Assembly (NCBI GenBank): GCA_015060255.1
Contig: SUYV01000004.1
Coordinates: forward strand, 1-64,000
Direction of reading: 5' to 3'
Length of the DNA: 64,000 bases
Origin: Bacteroidales bacterium
GTDB lineage: Bacteria; Bacteroidota; Bacteroidia; Bacteroidales; UBA932
Part shown: positions 25,471 to 33,361 of the stretch, piece by piece
Position numbering within the stretch: position 1 is the stretch's first letter
Layout: each line of letters opens with the position of its first letter
Translations under genes and position numbers: made by a program
Notes under the pieces: generated by a model
What the model was told of the DNA's origin: nothing
What the model saw: only the letters and a program-made list of their open reading frames with translations
The model's database searches: none

Positions 25471-26790
25471 TTATTTCTTGGGATAATACTTTGGCCACAG
25501 GCTTTCAAGACGATTTCTAAGACCATCCTCCTGCTTATTGTCTGCAGGCTCGTAGAATTTACGTCCCGCAAGCTCTTCAGGCATGAATTCAAGGTCTACG
25601 AAATGCCCCGGATATTCATGGGCATATTTATATCCGTCTGCATATCCAAGTTCTTCCATAAGCTTTGTCGGAGCATTGCGCAGATAAAGCGGAACTGAGG
25701 CTGTCTGGGTCTCCTTGGCGACTCCAAGAGCCTCATTGATAGCCATATAGGCAGAATTGCTCTTTGCGGAAGAAGCAAGATATATGGTGCACTCAGCAAG
25801 CGGAATACGTGCTTCAGGCATTCCTATCGTATGAACTATCTGGAATGTGGAATTGGCCAGCAGAAGTGCATTAGGATTAGCAAGACCCACATCTTCAGCC
25901 GCAAGGATACAGAGGCGACGTGCTATGAACAGAGGGTCCTCGCCACCATCAAGCATTCGTGCAAGATAATATACAGCTGCATTTGGATCGGAGCCACGCA
26001 CACTTTTGATAAAGGCGGAAATGACGTCATAATGCATTTCTCCACCCTTGTCATATATCGCGATATTCTCTTGTAGGCATGCAGTCACTGCCTTGTTGTC
26101 AATGACAATCTCCTTCTTTCCAGCGAATGATCCCGTAACTATTTCAAGGATATTAAGAAGTTTTCTGGCGTCACCGGCGCTGTATCTGAACAATGCATCA
26201 GTTTCCTTTACCTTGATGTTTCTGTATTTGAGGACTTCATCTGAGGTGAGTGCATTGTCGAGAAGAATCTGCAGGTCATCCTTTCCAAGTGATTTGAGCA
26301 CGAATACCTGACATCTGGACAGGAGGGGAGTAATGACCTCGAATGAAGGATTCTCTGTAGTGGCTCCTATAAGTACGATGGTGCCGTCCTCTACAGCTCC
26401 AAGAAGCGCGTCCTGCTGTGACTTGTTGAACCGATGAATCTCATCTATGAACAATATCGGAGAGAGACCGTTGGAAAACAATGAATTCGAACGTGCCCTG
26501 TCAATCACCTCACGGACATCCTTGACACCGGCGCTGACAGCCGAGAGCGTAAAGAACTCCCTTCCGAGAGATTTGGCGACAATACGTGACAATGTGGTCT
26601 TACCGACTCCCGGAGGGCCCCAGAGGATGAATGAAGACAGATTGCCTGTCTCGATCATATTTCTAAGGATTCCGCCCGGCCCGATAAGATGCTTCTGGCC
26701 TACATAACCATCAAGAGTCTGAGGCCTCATTCGCTCCGGAAGGGGAGCCAGCATCCTTCCACGCCCTATATTGTCATCGTATTCCATCAT
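25471..26790 (-). CDS. rarA: Replication-associated recombination protein A (MgsA/RarA AAA ATPase)
   Basis: This is a 439-residue protein. The start at 26790 (or 26787) gives MMEYDDNIGRGRMLAPLPERMRP, normal for the family; the longer track ORF runs into the upstream gene. Motifs: Walker A GPPGVGKTT, Walker B ILFIDEIHRF, sensor GATTENPSF, and the C-terminal MgsA domain (LADGGE-like MLDGGEDPLFIARRL, AAEDVGLANPNAL). It acts at stalled replication forks with SSB and RecA. It lies 10 bp after the GNAT-like gene on the same strand. Confidence 0.93.
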   Translation of the reverse strand: MMEYDDNIGRGRMLAPLPERMRPQTLDGYVGQKHLIGPGGILRNMIETGNLSSFILWGPPGVGKTTLSRIVAKSLGREFFTLSAVSAGVKDVREVIDRARSNSLFSNGLSPILFIDEIHRFNKSQQDALLGAVEDGTIVLIGATTENPSFEVITPLLSRCQVFVLKSLGKDDLQILLDNALTSDEVLKYRNIKVKETDALFRYSAGDARKLLNILEIVTGSFAGKKEIVIDNKAVTACLQENIAIYDKGGEMHYDVISAFIKSVRGSDPNAAVYYLARMLDGGEDPLFIARRLCILAAEDVGLANPNALLLANSTFQIVHTIGMPEARIPLAECTIYLASSAKSNSAYMAINEALGVAKETQTASVPLYLRNAPTKLMEELGYADGYKYAHEYPGHFVDLEFMPEELAGRKFYEPADNKQEDGLRNRLESLWPKYYPKK

Positions 26791-26800
26791 CTCGATAAAG

Positions 26801-27931
26801 TTAAATATCCTTTGCAAACACCCAACGGCGCTTGTGAAGAATCTTCTCAAAAGGAGCCCACAACGCCTGTACCTTTACATTTGTTTCAAGATTGGCATTG
26901 GTCTCTGCATACTTGAATCCAAGCTTCTTATAATTCTCGAAAAGATCTACAAACACCAGAGAATTCAGTCCTTTGCTCTGATAATCAGGGCGTATGCCTA
27001 TGAGAAGAAGATCAAGAGTGTCAGGCTTCTTCCAATACATAGCCTTGAGCAGATGCCACCATCCGAACGGAACGATTTCACCGTTGCATTTCTGCAAAGC
27101 TTCCGAAAGCGAAGGTATCGATATGCCGGCAGCAACCAGTTCTCCCTTTTCATTCTCTATGAATGTCAGCATCTTGGTATCTACTATGCTCAGGTACATA
27201 TCCACATACTGGTCTATCTGCTTCTCAGACAGAAGTGAATAGCCGTAGAGGACGCAATATGTTTCATTTATAAGCTGGAAAAGCTTGTGTCCGTATCTTT
27301 CCTTCCTGATCTGTCGGCGTGAGAGCTTGCGGACGGTAAGCTTATACCTCTCTCTGACGATTTCTGCATATCGCACATGCTTTTCCGGCATCTGGTCCGG
27401 AATTGTGATCCTGTATTCGACCCATCCTGTCTCCTTGTAATATCCCAGCTTCTTCATATGCTCCGGATAATAAGGATGGTTGTATATCAAAGCCATAGTA
27501 CTGAGCCTGTCGAATCCTTCTACAAGCATTCCCTCAGGATCGAAATCTGTGAAACCAAGAGGGCCGGCGATCTGAGTCATTCCATGTGCCTGACCAAAGG
27601 CAATGACCGCGTTCAGAAGCGCTTCCGACACTTCGATATCATCAATGAAGTCAAACCATCCGAAACGGACCTGCTTGACTTTCCAACTTTCATTTGCCTT
27701 GTGGTTGATTATGGCAGCTACTCTTCCCGCCACATTGCCGTCTTTATATGCAAGATAGTATTCTGCTTCACAGAACTCAAAGGCTCCATTCTTATTTTTA
27801 TCCAGCGTATTGAGATCATCCAACGGCATGCTAGGAACATAGAATCTGTTTCCCTTATATAGTCTGTTGGCAAATCTCACAAATGTCTTCATCTCGCTTT
27901 TAGATGAGACGGCCTTGATTGTTACTGACAT
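26801..27931 (-). CDS. GNAT-like N-acyltransferase family protein
   Basis: This 376-residue protein lacks a signal peptide. Its N-terminal half has a GNAT-like pattern (FCEAEYYLAYKDGNVAGRVAAIINHKANE, then GPLGFTDFDPEGMLVEGF), and the C-terminal half has a second one (LIGIRPDYQSKGLNSLVFVDLFENYKKLGFKYAETN). This doubled layout is found in a large uncharacterised family of Bacteroidota. No substrate can be assigned. It probably forms an operon with rarA. A minus-7 box (TAACTTTG on the minus strand) lies at 27962-27969. Confidence 0.7.
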   Translation of the reverse strand: MSVTIKAVSSKSEMKTFVRFANRLYKGNRFYVPSMPLDDLNTLDKNKNGAFEFCEAEYYLAYKDGNVAGRVAAIINHKANESWKVKQVRFGWFDFIDDIEVSEALLNAVIAFGQAHGMTQIAGPLGFTDFDPEGMLVEGFDRLSTMALIYNHPYYPEHMKKLGYYKETGWVEYRITIPDQMPEKHVRYAEIVRERYKLTVRKLSRRQIRKERYGHKLFQLINETYCVLYGYSLLSEKQIDQYVDMYLSIVDTKMLTFIENEKGELVAAGISIPSLSEALQKCNGEIVPFGWWHLLKAMYWKKPDTLDLLLIGIRPDYQSKGLNSLVFVDLFENYKKLGFKYAETNANLETNVKVQALWAPFEKILHKRRWVFAKDI

Positions 27932-27961
27932 AAAGTCCCGGTTTAAATTTAGTACATTCTA

Positions 27962-27969
27962 CAAAGTTA
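27962..27969 (-). promoter_or_regulatory. Minus-7 box for the GNAT-like gene and rarA
   Basis: CAAAGTTA reads TAACTTTG on the minus strand, 31 bp before the ATG. No clear minus-33 element is seen. Confidence 0.45.
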
Positions 27970-28044
27970 TTAAAAAATCCCGTATTTCCCGTATTTTTAC
28001 TAAATTCGCAAATCAGTAGCGTAGAGTGTAGGAAATATATTCAT

Positions 28045-28581
28045 ATGAGAAGACTGACCGGAATACTATGCATTATAGCCGCATTCGCATTGTCTGCGCC
28101 TGATATCCAGGCACAGCATCATGTCATCGGCTCAAGCTGGTCTTTTTCCGGTATCGGTATTTCGTACGAGTATCACAAAGACACACAGACATTTGCCCAG
28201 GTGGACGTCCGCGCTGAAATGTTCGACACATTCATAGGAGTTTCCACAAAGCCCGGAGGCAGCGCATCATTCACATGGAACATTGTATTCGGCTCCATGC
28301 AGTCGCGAAATGACATCGAGGTCAGGTTTTATGCCGGACCAGGTGTGGCAGTCGGCTATGCAGAGGATTACAAGACTCCTGATAAGGGATTGTTCTTCGG
28401 ACTGAAGGGCAGGGTAGGAATGAGGTGCAGCTTCGACAGGAACGTCGACATTTCACTGGCTCTGGCACCGATTCTTGGAATGCACCTGTATCAGAGGAAC
28501 GAAGAATTGCTGATGAGATATTATAGAAAAGGATTTATCCAGGCAATAATGCCCGAAATAGGAATTGCATACAGATTCTGA
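28045..28581 (+). CDS. Secreted protein of unknown function, probably outer-membrane beta-barrel
   Basis: This 178-residue protein has a signal peptide (MRRLTGILCIIAAFALSAPDIQAQ). The rest alternates short amphipathic strands (SWSFSGIGISYEYH, QVDVRAEM, FTWNIVFGS, VRFYAGPGVAVGY) and ends in GIAYRF, with the terminal aromatic residue typical of barrel insertion. No family is recognised. It is followed at 6 bp by another small barrel-like protein, suggesting a two-gene unit. Confidence 0.65.
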   Translation: MRRLTGILCIIAAFALSAPDIQAQHHVIGSSWSFSGIGISYEYHKDTQTFAQVDVRAEMFDTFIGVSTKPGGSASFTWNIVFGSMQSRNDIEVRFYAGPGVAVGYAEDYKTPDKGLFFGLKGRVGMRCSFDRNVDISLALAPILGMHLYQRNEELLMRYYRKGFIQAIMPEIGIAYRF

Positions 28582-28587
28582 TAAAGA

Positions 28588-29208
28588 ATGAAGAAAGCCA
28601 TCATCATATTGCTATTATTCAGCGTATTTAACATAAAAGTTACGGGCGCTGACACGGTTTCCCGCCAGTTACCTCGAGTGACGTTCGGCGCTGAATGGGG
28701 ATATGTGGCCACTTTCTTTTCTTATCATAGTTATAACTACTTCTCTACTGAAGGCTACAGGATGTCCGAGAAGCACGGTGCCTTTGGTATAGGAAGCAAC
28801 GGGGAAGTCAATCTTCATATAGGCTATAACCTGAACCATCATTGGAACATAGCCCTCTATGCAGGCTTTACCGGCCTGATGAACATACATAACGCAGTTC
28901 CTGTCTCCATACGTGCAACGAGATACTTCGGCAACTTGCCGGAAGCAGACAGATGGCTGGCATTCATCGACTTAGGTTCTGGTATAAGTATCAAACGCCA
29001 GCCACAGGAACTGGCGACAGCAAAATTAGGAGCAGGCTATCGAATATCTTTAAGCAGGGATACGAAACTGGACTTCATAGCTGCTGTAAGACTGACTCAT
29101 ACACATCCTCAGATCATAGATGAGGGCGACCTGATAACCCTGGAATGGACCAACAGGAACAGCGCCTTACTGGCAGCTGTCTCCGTCGGAATGTCACTTA
29201 CATTTTAA
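28588..29208 (+). CDS. Secreted protein of unknown function, probably outer-membrane beta-barrel
   Basis: This 206-residue protein has a signal peptide (MKKAIIILLLFSVFNIKVTGA). Repeated strand-like segments (VTFGAEWGYVATFF, GSNGEVNLHIGYNLNHHWNIALYAGF, VSIRATRYFG) and the final SVGMSLTF suggest an eight-to-ten strand barrel. No named domain is recognised. It lies between a similar gene and a DUF1963 protein on the same strand. Confidence 0.65.
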   Translation: MKKAIIILLLFSVFNIKVTGADTVSRQLPRVTFGAEWGYVATFFSYHSYNYFSTEGYRMSEKHGAFGIGSNGEVNLHIGYNLNHHWNIALYAGFTGLMNIHNAVPVSIRATRYFGNLPEADRWLAFIDLGSGISIKRQPQELATAKLGAGYRISLSRDTKLDFIAAVRLTHTHPQIIDEGDLITLEWTNRNSALLAAVSVGMSLTF

Positions 29209-29227
29209 CTGATACAAACACTTCGAT

Positions 29228-29854
29228 ATGGCTATAAGATTAGAAATGAGAAAGTCTGAGCGCATCCTTTTCTGCGCCAGCAAATGGTGGGGCGACCCTG
29301 ACCTCCCTGAAAATATGGAATATCCTACCGTAGAGGTTACTGAAGAAGGGGAGAGTTACGATTATCCTTTGACATTTATATGTCAGATCAACTGCGAGGA
29401 TCTGATTCCATATGACAAGGAAAACCGGTTGCCGCACGAAGGGATGCTGTATTTCTTCGGAGCCATTGACGAGTGGCTTGGCTACGAGAGCCCGACAGAG
29501 AACTCGACTGGTGAATGGACTAAAGGCCATTTCGTAGTCAAATATGCAAAAGCCATCAACTTCGAAACATTCAAGTCATGCATACTCGTTGATGACGACG
29601 ACCAGTCCCTGACAGAGCCGGAAATGGAGATGGTATTCAGCAGCTGCGACGATGATTCGGCTGGACATAAGCTCCTTGGTATTCCTGCAGACGGGAATGT
29701 CCGTACCGATTATCCGGGAATGCTTACGCTCATTCAACTTGATGGTGAGGACGCAGTGAAAATGCAATTCCCGAACCAGGGTAGACTCAATGTTCTGATG
29801 AAAGAGTCAGACCTCAAGTTCGGGAACTGGAAGAGAATCAAAGCCTTTATTTAG
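29228..29854 (+). CDS. DUF1963 (YwqG-like) cytoplasmic protein
   Basis: This 208-residue protein has no signal peptide. It shows the YwqG/DUF1963 pattern: KWWGDPDLPENMEYP, PLTFICQINCEDL, GMLYFFGA and a late HKLLGIPADGN followed by LTLIQLDGEDA. The family is common near toxin or hypothetical genes; its function is unknown. It overlaps the convergent DUF5723 gene by 8 bp at the 3' ends. Confidence 0.8.
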   Translation: MAIRLEMRKSERILFCASKWWGDPDLPENMEYPTVEVTEEGESYDYPLTFICQINCEDLIPYDKENRLPHEGMLYFFGAIDEWLGYESPTENSTGEWTKGHFVVKYAKAINFETFKSCILVDDDDQSLTEPEMEMVFSSCDDDSAGHKLLGIPADGNVRTDYPGMLTLIQLDGEDAVKMQFPNQGRLNVLMKESDLKFGNWKRIKAFI

Positions 29855-31256
29855 CTTCCTTTACTTTCTTCGTATACCTGCCGGTGTATTTGCCGAATGC
29901 TATGTCAAGACCGAAGACTGCATTTGTAGCCATCATATACTTCGGCAGGGTAGAGTTCTTGTCAAGAAGCGGTGCAAACGAATCAATGCCGACAAACAGA
30001 TTGATACCTTTCGGATGGAAATTAAGTGCCGCTCCATAGTTATGCCCGAAGGTTGAATATGCATAATTTGCTGTAAGTGAGAGACATCTGAACAAAGCAA
30101 GGTTTGCAGAAGCGCGTCCTTCGTACCAGCTGTATTTTCCATCAATGCGTGCTGTTCCGAGCAAACCGACAGAAAGACGTTTCCAGAAAGGCATCCTGAG
30201 CTCGATGCCGAGATGCGCAGTCATGCCGATCATGTCTATAAGCTTGGCATCCGTAGAATTGACCTGAAGAGCCGCGAGGTCGACAAGGCCTCCTCCGAAC
30301 TCGCTAAGCTGCTCAGATACAGTCATTTCCTGATCTATCACAAAGTTCTGGTATTCATGTGTTCCTGAAGGACATCCGATGTGGTTCAGGCCATTCCAGC
30401 TGATCACTCCCAGATCTGTGACAGCTGCCGATATCGTAATATAATCCTTCGCAAGATCCATAGAAATACCCAGATCCAGTGCAGCACCTAAACTCCTGGT
30501 TGAAAGCATCACATTAAGCACATCCTTGAAAGGATTCATAGTTATGTCATCGATACGGTTTTCCGTTCCTTCAAGGACTAACTGAGACCCTGGAAGAAGG
30601 AAATAACCTTGTCCTGCAGATTCTACCATCCAGCTGTCGCCATTCTGCTGAAGCTTAAGCTTTTCAGGAATATATTCAGCCTTGGCGAGACCTGCCAGGA
30701 ACTTTACCTTTCCTCCTACGCGGAGCCAACCTTTGATCTCTTGCGAATATCCGTACGACAGTTCCAGACGGGCGTCCGCATTGCAGCGCAGGTTGCTCAT
30801 GTCAATGTTCGAAGCTGATCCCTTGACCCATGAGAAGACAGAAGATGGCACGATTGCACGACCGTCTGTCTTAAGAGAAAGGTCAATGGTACTATAGCTG
30901 TTCTTAACATTGAATCCGAATGAAATAAGGGAAATATCAGTGTTGAAGACAAGGGGATTGTTGTCTTTGAGATTCTTCATTACGGTAGATGAAGAAATTC
31001 CCGGATCAAGAAAAGTAGTGAGCTGTCCTCCGGATTTGTAGAAAATGTTGTTTACCGGTATAGTGCTTTCCACACCAAGACTCAGATGGCCCAATGCAGG
31101 AATCGCAAAATATCCGCGTTCACCACCGAATGCTGGATTCAATTTATGCTTGTATGTATACCCGTCAAGAAAATACGCAGATCTCAGATTATGCTGAGCA
31201 TAAGCGGACATGACGGAAACAAGCACTGCAAATACAATGACAGTCAGCTTTTTCAT
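29847..31256 (-). CDS. DUF5723 family outer-membrane protein
   Basis: This 469-residue protein has a signal peptide (MKKLTVIVFAVLVSVMSAYAQ) followed by LRSAYFLDGYTYKHKLNPAFGGERGYFAIP, the typical opening of DUF5723 and related Bacteroidota barrel proteins. The body is beta-rich throughout. A distant PorV/PorP-type or FadL-like barrel is possible. Function is unknown. It has its own promoter at 31295 and is monocistronic. Confidence 0.75.
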   Translation of the reverse strand: MKKLTVIVFAVLVSVMSAYAQHNLRSAYFLDGYTYKHKLNPAFGGERGYFAIPALGHLSLGVESTIPVNNIFYKSGGQLTTFLDPGISSSTVMKNLKDNNPLVFNTDISLISFGFNVKNSYSTIDLSLKTDGRAIVPSSVFSWVKGSASNIDMSNLRCNADARLELSYGYSQEIKGWLRVGGKVKFLAGLAKAEYIPEKLKLQQNGDSWMVESAGQGYFLLPGSQLVLEGTENRIDDITMNPFKDVLNVMLSTRSLGAALDLGISMDLAKDYITISAAVTDLGVISWNGLNHIGCPSGTHEYQNFVIDQEMTVSEQLSEFGGGLVDLAALQVNSTDAKLIDMIGMTAHLGIELRMPFWKRLSVGLLGTARIDGKYSWYEGRASANLALFRCLSLTANYAYSTFGHNYGAALNFHPKGINLFVGIDSFAPLLDKNSTLPKYMMATNAVFGLDIAFGKYTGRYTKKVKEAK

Positions 31257-31294
31257 AAATATTCAGATTATTATCGGATTACACAATTCTTATG

Positions 31295-31325
31295 CAAATA
31301 TATGATTTTACCTCAATCGCTCCAA
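31295..31325 (-). promoter_or_regulatory. Promoter for the DUF5723 gene
   Basis: On the minus strand, TTG (31323-31325) and TATATTTG (31295-31302) are separated by 20 bp, matching the Bacteroidota layout. The predicted leader is about 30 bases. Confidence 0.55.
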
Positions 31326-31450
31326 TTTATATTCACATTTCTGTTCCTCCCCTCCGTAAATATTTTGTTACACAATCAACATTATGTTAACATAGACATG
31401 TCAGAAAGATTATCTGCACAATACCCTGCGCGAGAATTGAATATTTGTAT

Positions 31451-31458
31451 TATATTTG
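31451..31458 (+). promoter_or_regulatory. Minus-7 box for the small secreted protein gene
   Basis: TATATTTG matches TAnnTTTG and lies 21 bp before the ATG at 31480. Confidence 0.45.
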
Positions 31459-31479
31459 CATCGCACTGGAAAAATTCGA

Positions 31480-31860
31480 ATGAAAAGGTATTTTCTAATA
31501 TTTGCATTTGTCGCAGCGATAATCAGTCAGCTGTCGGATTCTGGTGCGTCAATAAGTAAATCTGAAGACTCGGATTTCCTGACTGAAGTAATCTACGAAG
31601 AACTGGCAACGGAAACTGTATCAGCTTCAGGCAATGACATCTATGCTCCGAGACCTACAAATTATTCTGCTCCTCTTCGCAACAACTCACAGGCTAAAAG
31701 AGTTTCCAGAGAAAATATCCAGCCACTTGCTTTGGTCATAGCTGGTAAACATACCTGCATAACTAATTTCAGATCATATTTCGGTAACAGCATAAGCTGC
31801 ATCTCAGGTATGCTGAGACATGAAAATTACTTCATCAGCCTGAGAAAACTCATCATCTAG
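31480..31860 (+). CDS. Small secreted protein of unknown function
   Basis: This is a 126-residue ORF starting at the ATG at 31480, where MKRYFLIFAFVAAIISQL gives a signal peptide; the track start is upstream of this. The mature part is polar and Ser/Asn-rich (SASGNDIYAPRPTNYSAP) and then has a hydrophobic segment with two Cys (HTCITNF, NSISCISGML). No domain is recognised. A promoter box upstream and a strong hairpin downstream support it being a real, separately transcribed gene. Confidence 0.5.
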   Translation: MKRYFLIFAFVAAIISQLSDSGASISKSEDSDFLTEVIYEELATETVSASGNDIYAPRPTNYSAPLRNNSQAKRVSRENIQPLALVIAGKHTCITNFRSYFGNSISCISGMLRHENYFISLRKLII

Positions 31861-31884
31861 CACTTCCATAAAAGTCACAATTAT

Positions 31885-31910
31885 GTCCGCACTATGCCTA
31901 TAGTGCGGAC
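31885..31910 (+). terminator. Strong hairpin, probable terminator
   Basis: GTCCGCACTAT pairs perfectly with ATAGTGCGGAC around a GCCT loop. It lies 25 bp after the small secreted gene. The following stretch (TACCCTATTATTT) is only moderately T-rich. Confidence 0.65.
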
Positions 31911-31952
31911 TACCCTATTATTTAATTCATTAATTATCAATTACTTACTTTT

Positions 31953-32399
31953 ATGGAAAATAGATTTGTCAGAGTCCGTTCTACCAAGGACATCGTTATA
32001 TGTACACTTTTATTGGCTGCAGGCCTTCTTCTTGTCACACTTCCCGTATCTGAAGCAGTCGGCATCGCAGGATTCTTCATTCTCTTTGCAGGCCTTCTGC
32101 TCTGCTTATTGCTTAAAACCGGATATAAAGATGTAGAAACCGGTGTAAGATTCTGCAAGACAGAACGTTTCTTCGCTCAGGACATGCGCGAATGCATCAA
32201 GTCTGCACTCACCTCACCTAAGGTCATCGATTCTGCTGCCGAGGATAAAGGAAATGGCTTGAGACTTGACATATATTACAGTCAGTCAGCAGATAAGGCT
32301 TATGCGCAGCTGAACGAATACGTTCCATATAAATACGAGCCTTGTTCAAAGTATTACGAATTCAATATGGAAGAGGCTTCTAAACTTCTTGGTAGATAA
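31953..32399 (+). CDS. Membrane protein of unknown function
   Basis: This 148-residue protein has two adjacent membrane helices (about 14-32 and 36-56: IVICTLLLAAGLLLV and VGIAGFFILFAGLLLCLLL) and a soluble C-terminal domain of about 90 residues (DIYYSQSADKAYAQLNEYVPYKYEP). No family is recognised. Its stop overlaps the ATG of the CaCA exchanger by one base, so the two are probably translated from one message and may function together. Confidence 0.7.
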   Translation: MENRFVRVRSTKDIVICTLLLAAGLLLVTLPVSEAVGIAGFFILFAGLLLCLLLKTGYKDVETGVRFCKTERFFAQDMRECIKSALTSPKVIDSAAEDKGNGLRLDIYYSQSADKAYAQLNEYVPYKYEPCSKYYEFNMEEASKLLGR

Positions 32400-33343
32400 T
32401 GGAATACGTAATTTTGATAGTCGCACTTGCCGGAATCGTTTTCGGTGCCGATTGGCTCGTAGACGGTTCGGTAAGCATTGCGAGAAAATTCAAGGTCTCC
32501 GATTTTGTAATCGGTGCAGCGATAGTCGGAGTCGGCACGTCAATGCCGGAACTTATGGTCAGTTTCCTTGGAGCATTGCAAGGAAATTCTGACGTTGCGA
32601 TCGGAAACGTGGTAGGTTCAAACATCTTCAACGTGCTATGCATCCTGGGAGTTACTGCTGCGCTCTTCCCTATCGCTGTGACAAAGGATAATCTCAAATT
32701 TGAGATACCATGCTGCATTGCAGTCACTCTTTTACTTACAGTATTGTCATTCAACTTCTTTAATACAGATGTTTCCGAATTGGGACGCTTCGATGGACTC
32801 ATACTTCTCGTTTCATTCGGCATATTCATGTGGCACTCATTCTACAGGGACACGAAGAACAGTCTTGCAGCAGGAACCACGGCAGAATATGAAGAAGAAA
32901 CCACGCCGGTATGGAAAAGCAGTCTCAAGGTTGCTGTCGGACTTGGCATTCTCATTTTCAGTTGCGATCAGTTTGTAGACAAAGCCATCATAGTTGCCAA
33001 ATCATGGGGTGTCAGCGAAGCGGTAATATCCATCACATTGATAGCATGCGGCACTTCCCTACCGGAGCTGGCGGCTTCCATCGCAGCAGCCGTAAAGAAG
33101 AATACGCAACTGGCATTCGGTAACATCATCGGATCGAACATATTCAACATAACGCTGATTCTTGGTCTAAGTTCGCAGGTAACCGACTTGTCTTCACCGG
33201 GAATCACCATTGTTGACTATGGTGTAGCGATAGTTGCTTCCATAATCCCTCTCCTGTTTGGATTGAAAGGTAGAATCAACAGATGGCAGGGTGTTGTCAT
33301 GATTGCAGGATTCATATGTTACACCATGTATCTATTTGCATAA
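32399..33343 (+). CDS. CaCA family Na+/Ca2+ exchanger (YrbG-like), first copy
   Basis: This is a 314-residue inner-membrane antiporter with about ten helices and two inverted alpha-repeats. Repeat 1 has GVGTSMPEL and GNVVGSNIFN; repeat 2 has ACGTSLPEL and GNIIGSNIFN. The Glu in each TSxPEL ligates the cation. Members exchange Na+ (sometimes K+) for Ca2+. It is translationally coupled to the upstream two-helix protein. A paralogue lies at 38071. Confidence 0.92.
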   Translation: MEYVILIVALAGIVFGADWLVDGSVSIARKFKVSDFVIGAAIVGVGTSMPELMVSFLGALQGNSDVAIGNVVGSNIFNVLCILGVTAALFPIAVTKDNLKFEIPCCIAVTLLLTVLSFNFFNTDVSELGRFDGLILLVSFGIFMWHSFYRDTKNSLAAGTTAEYEEETTPVWKSSLKVAVGLGILIFSCDQFVDKAIIVAKSWGVSEAVISITLIACGTSLPELAASIAAAVKKNTQLAFGNIIGSNIFNITLILGLSSQVTDLSSPGITIVDYGVAIVASIIPLLFGLKGRINRWQGVVMIAGFICYTMYLFA

Positions 33344-33361
33344 AACCAAGCTCAATATCAT

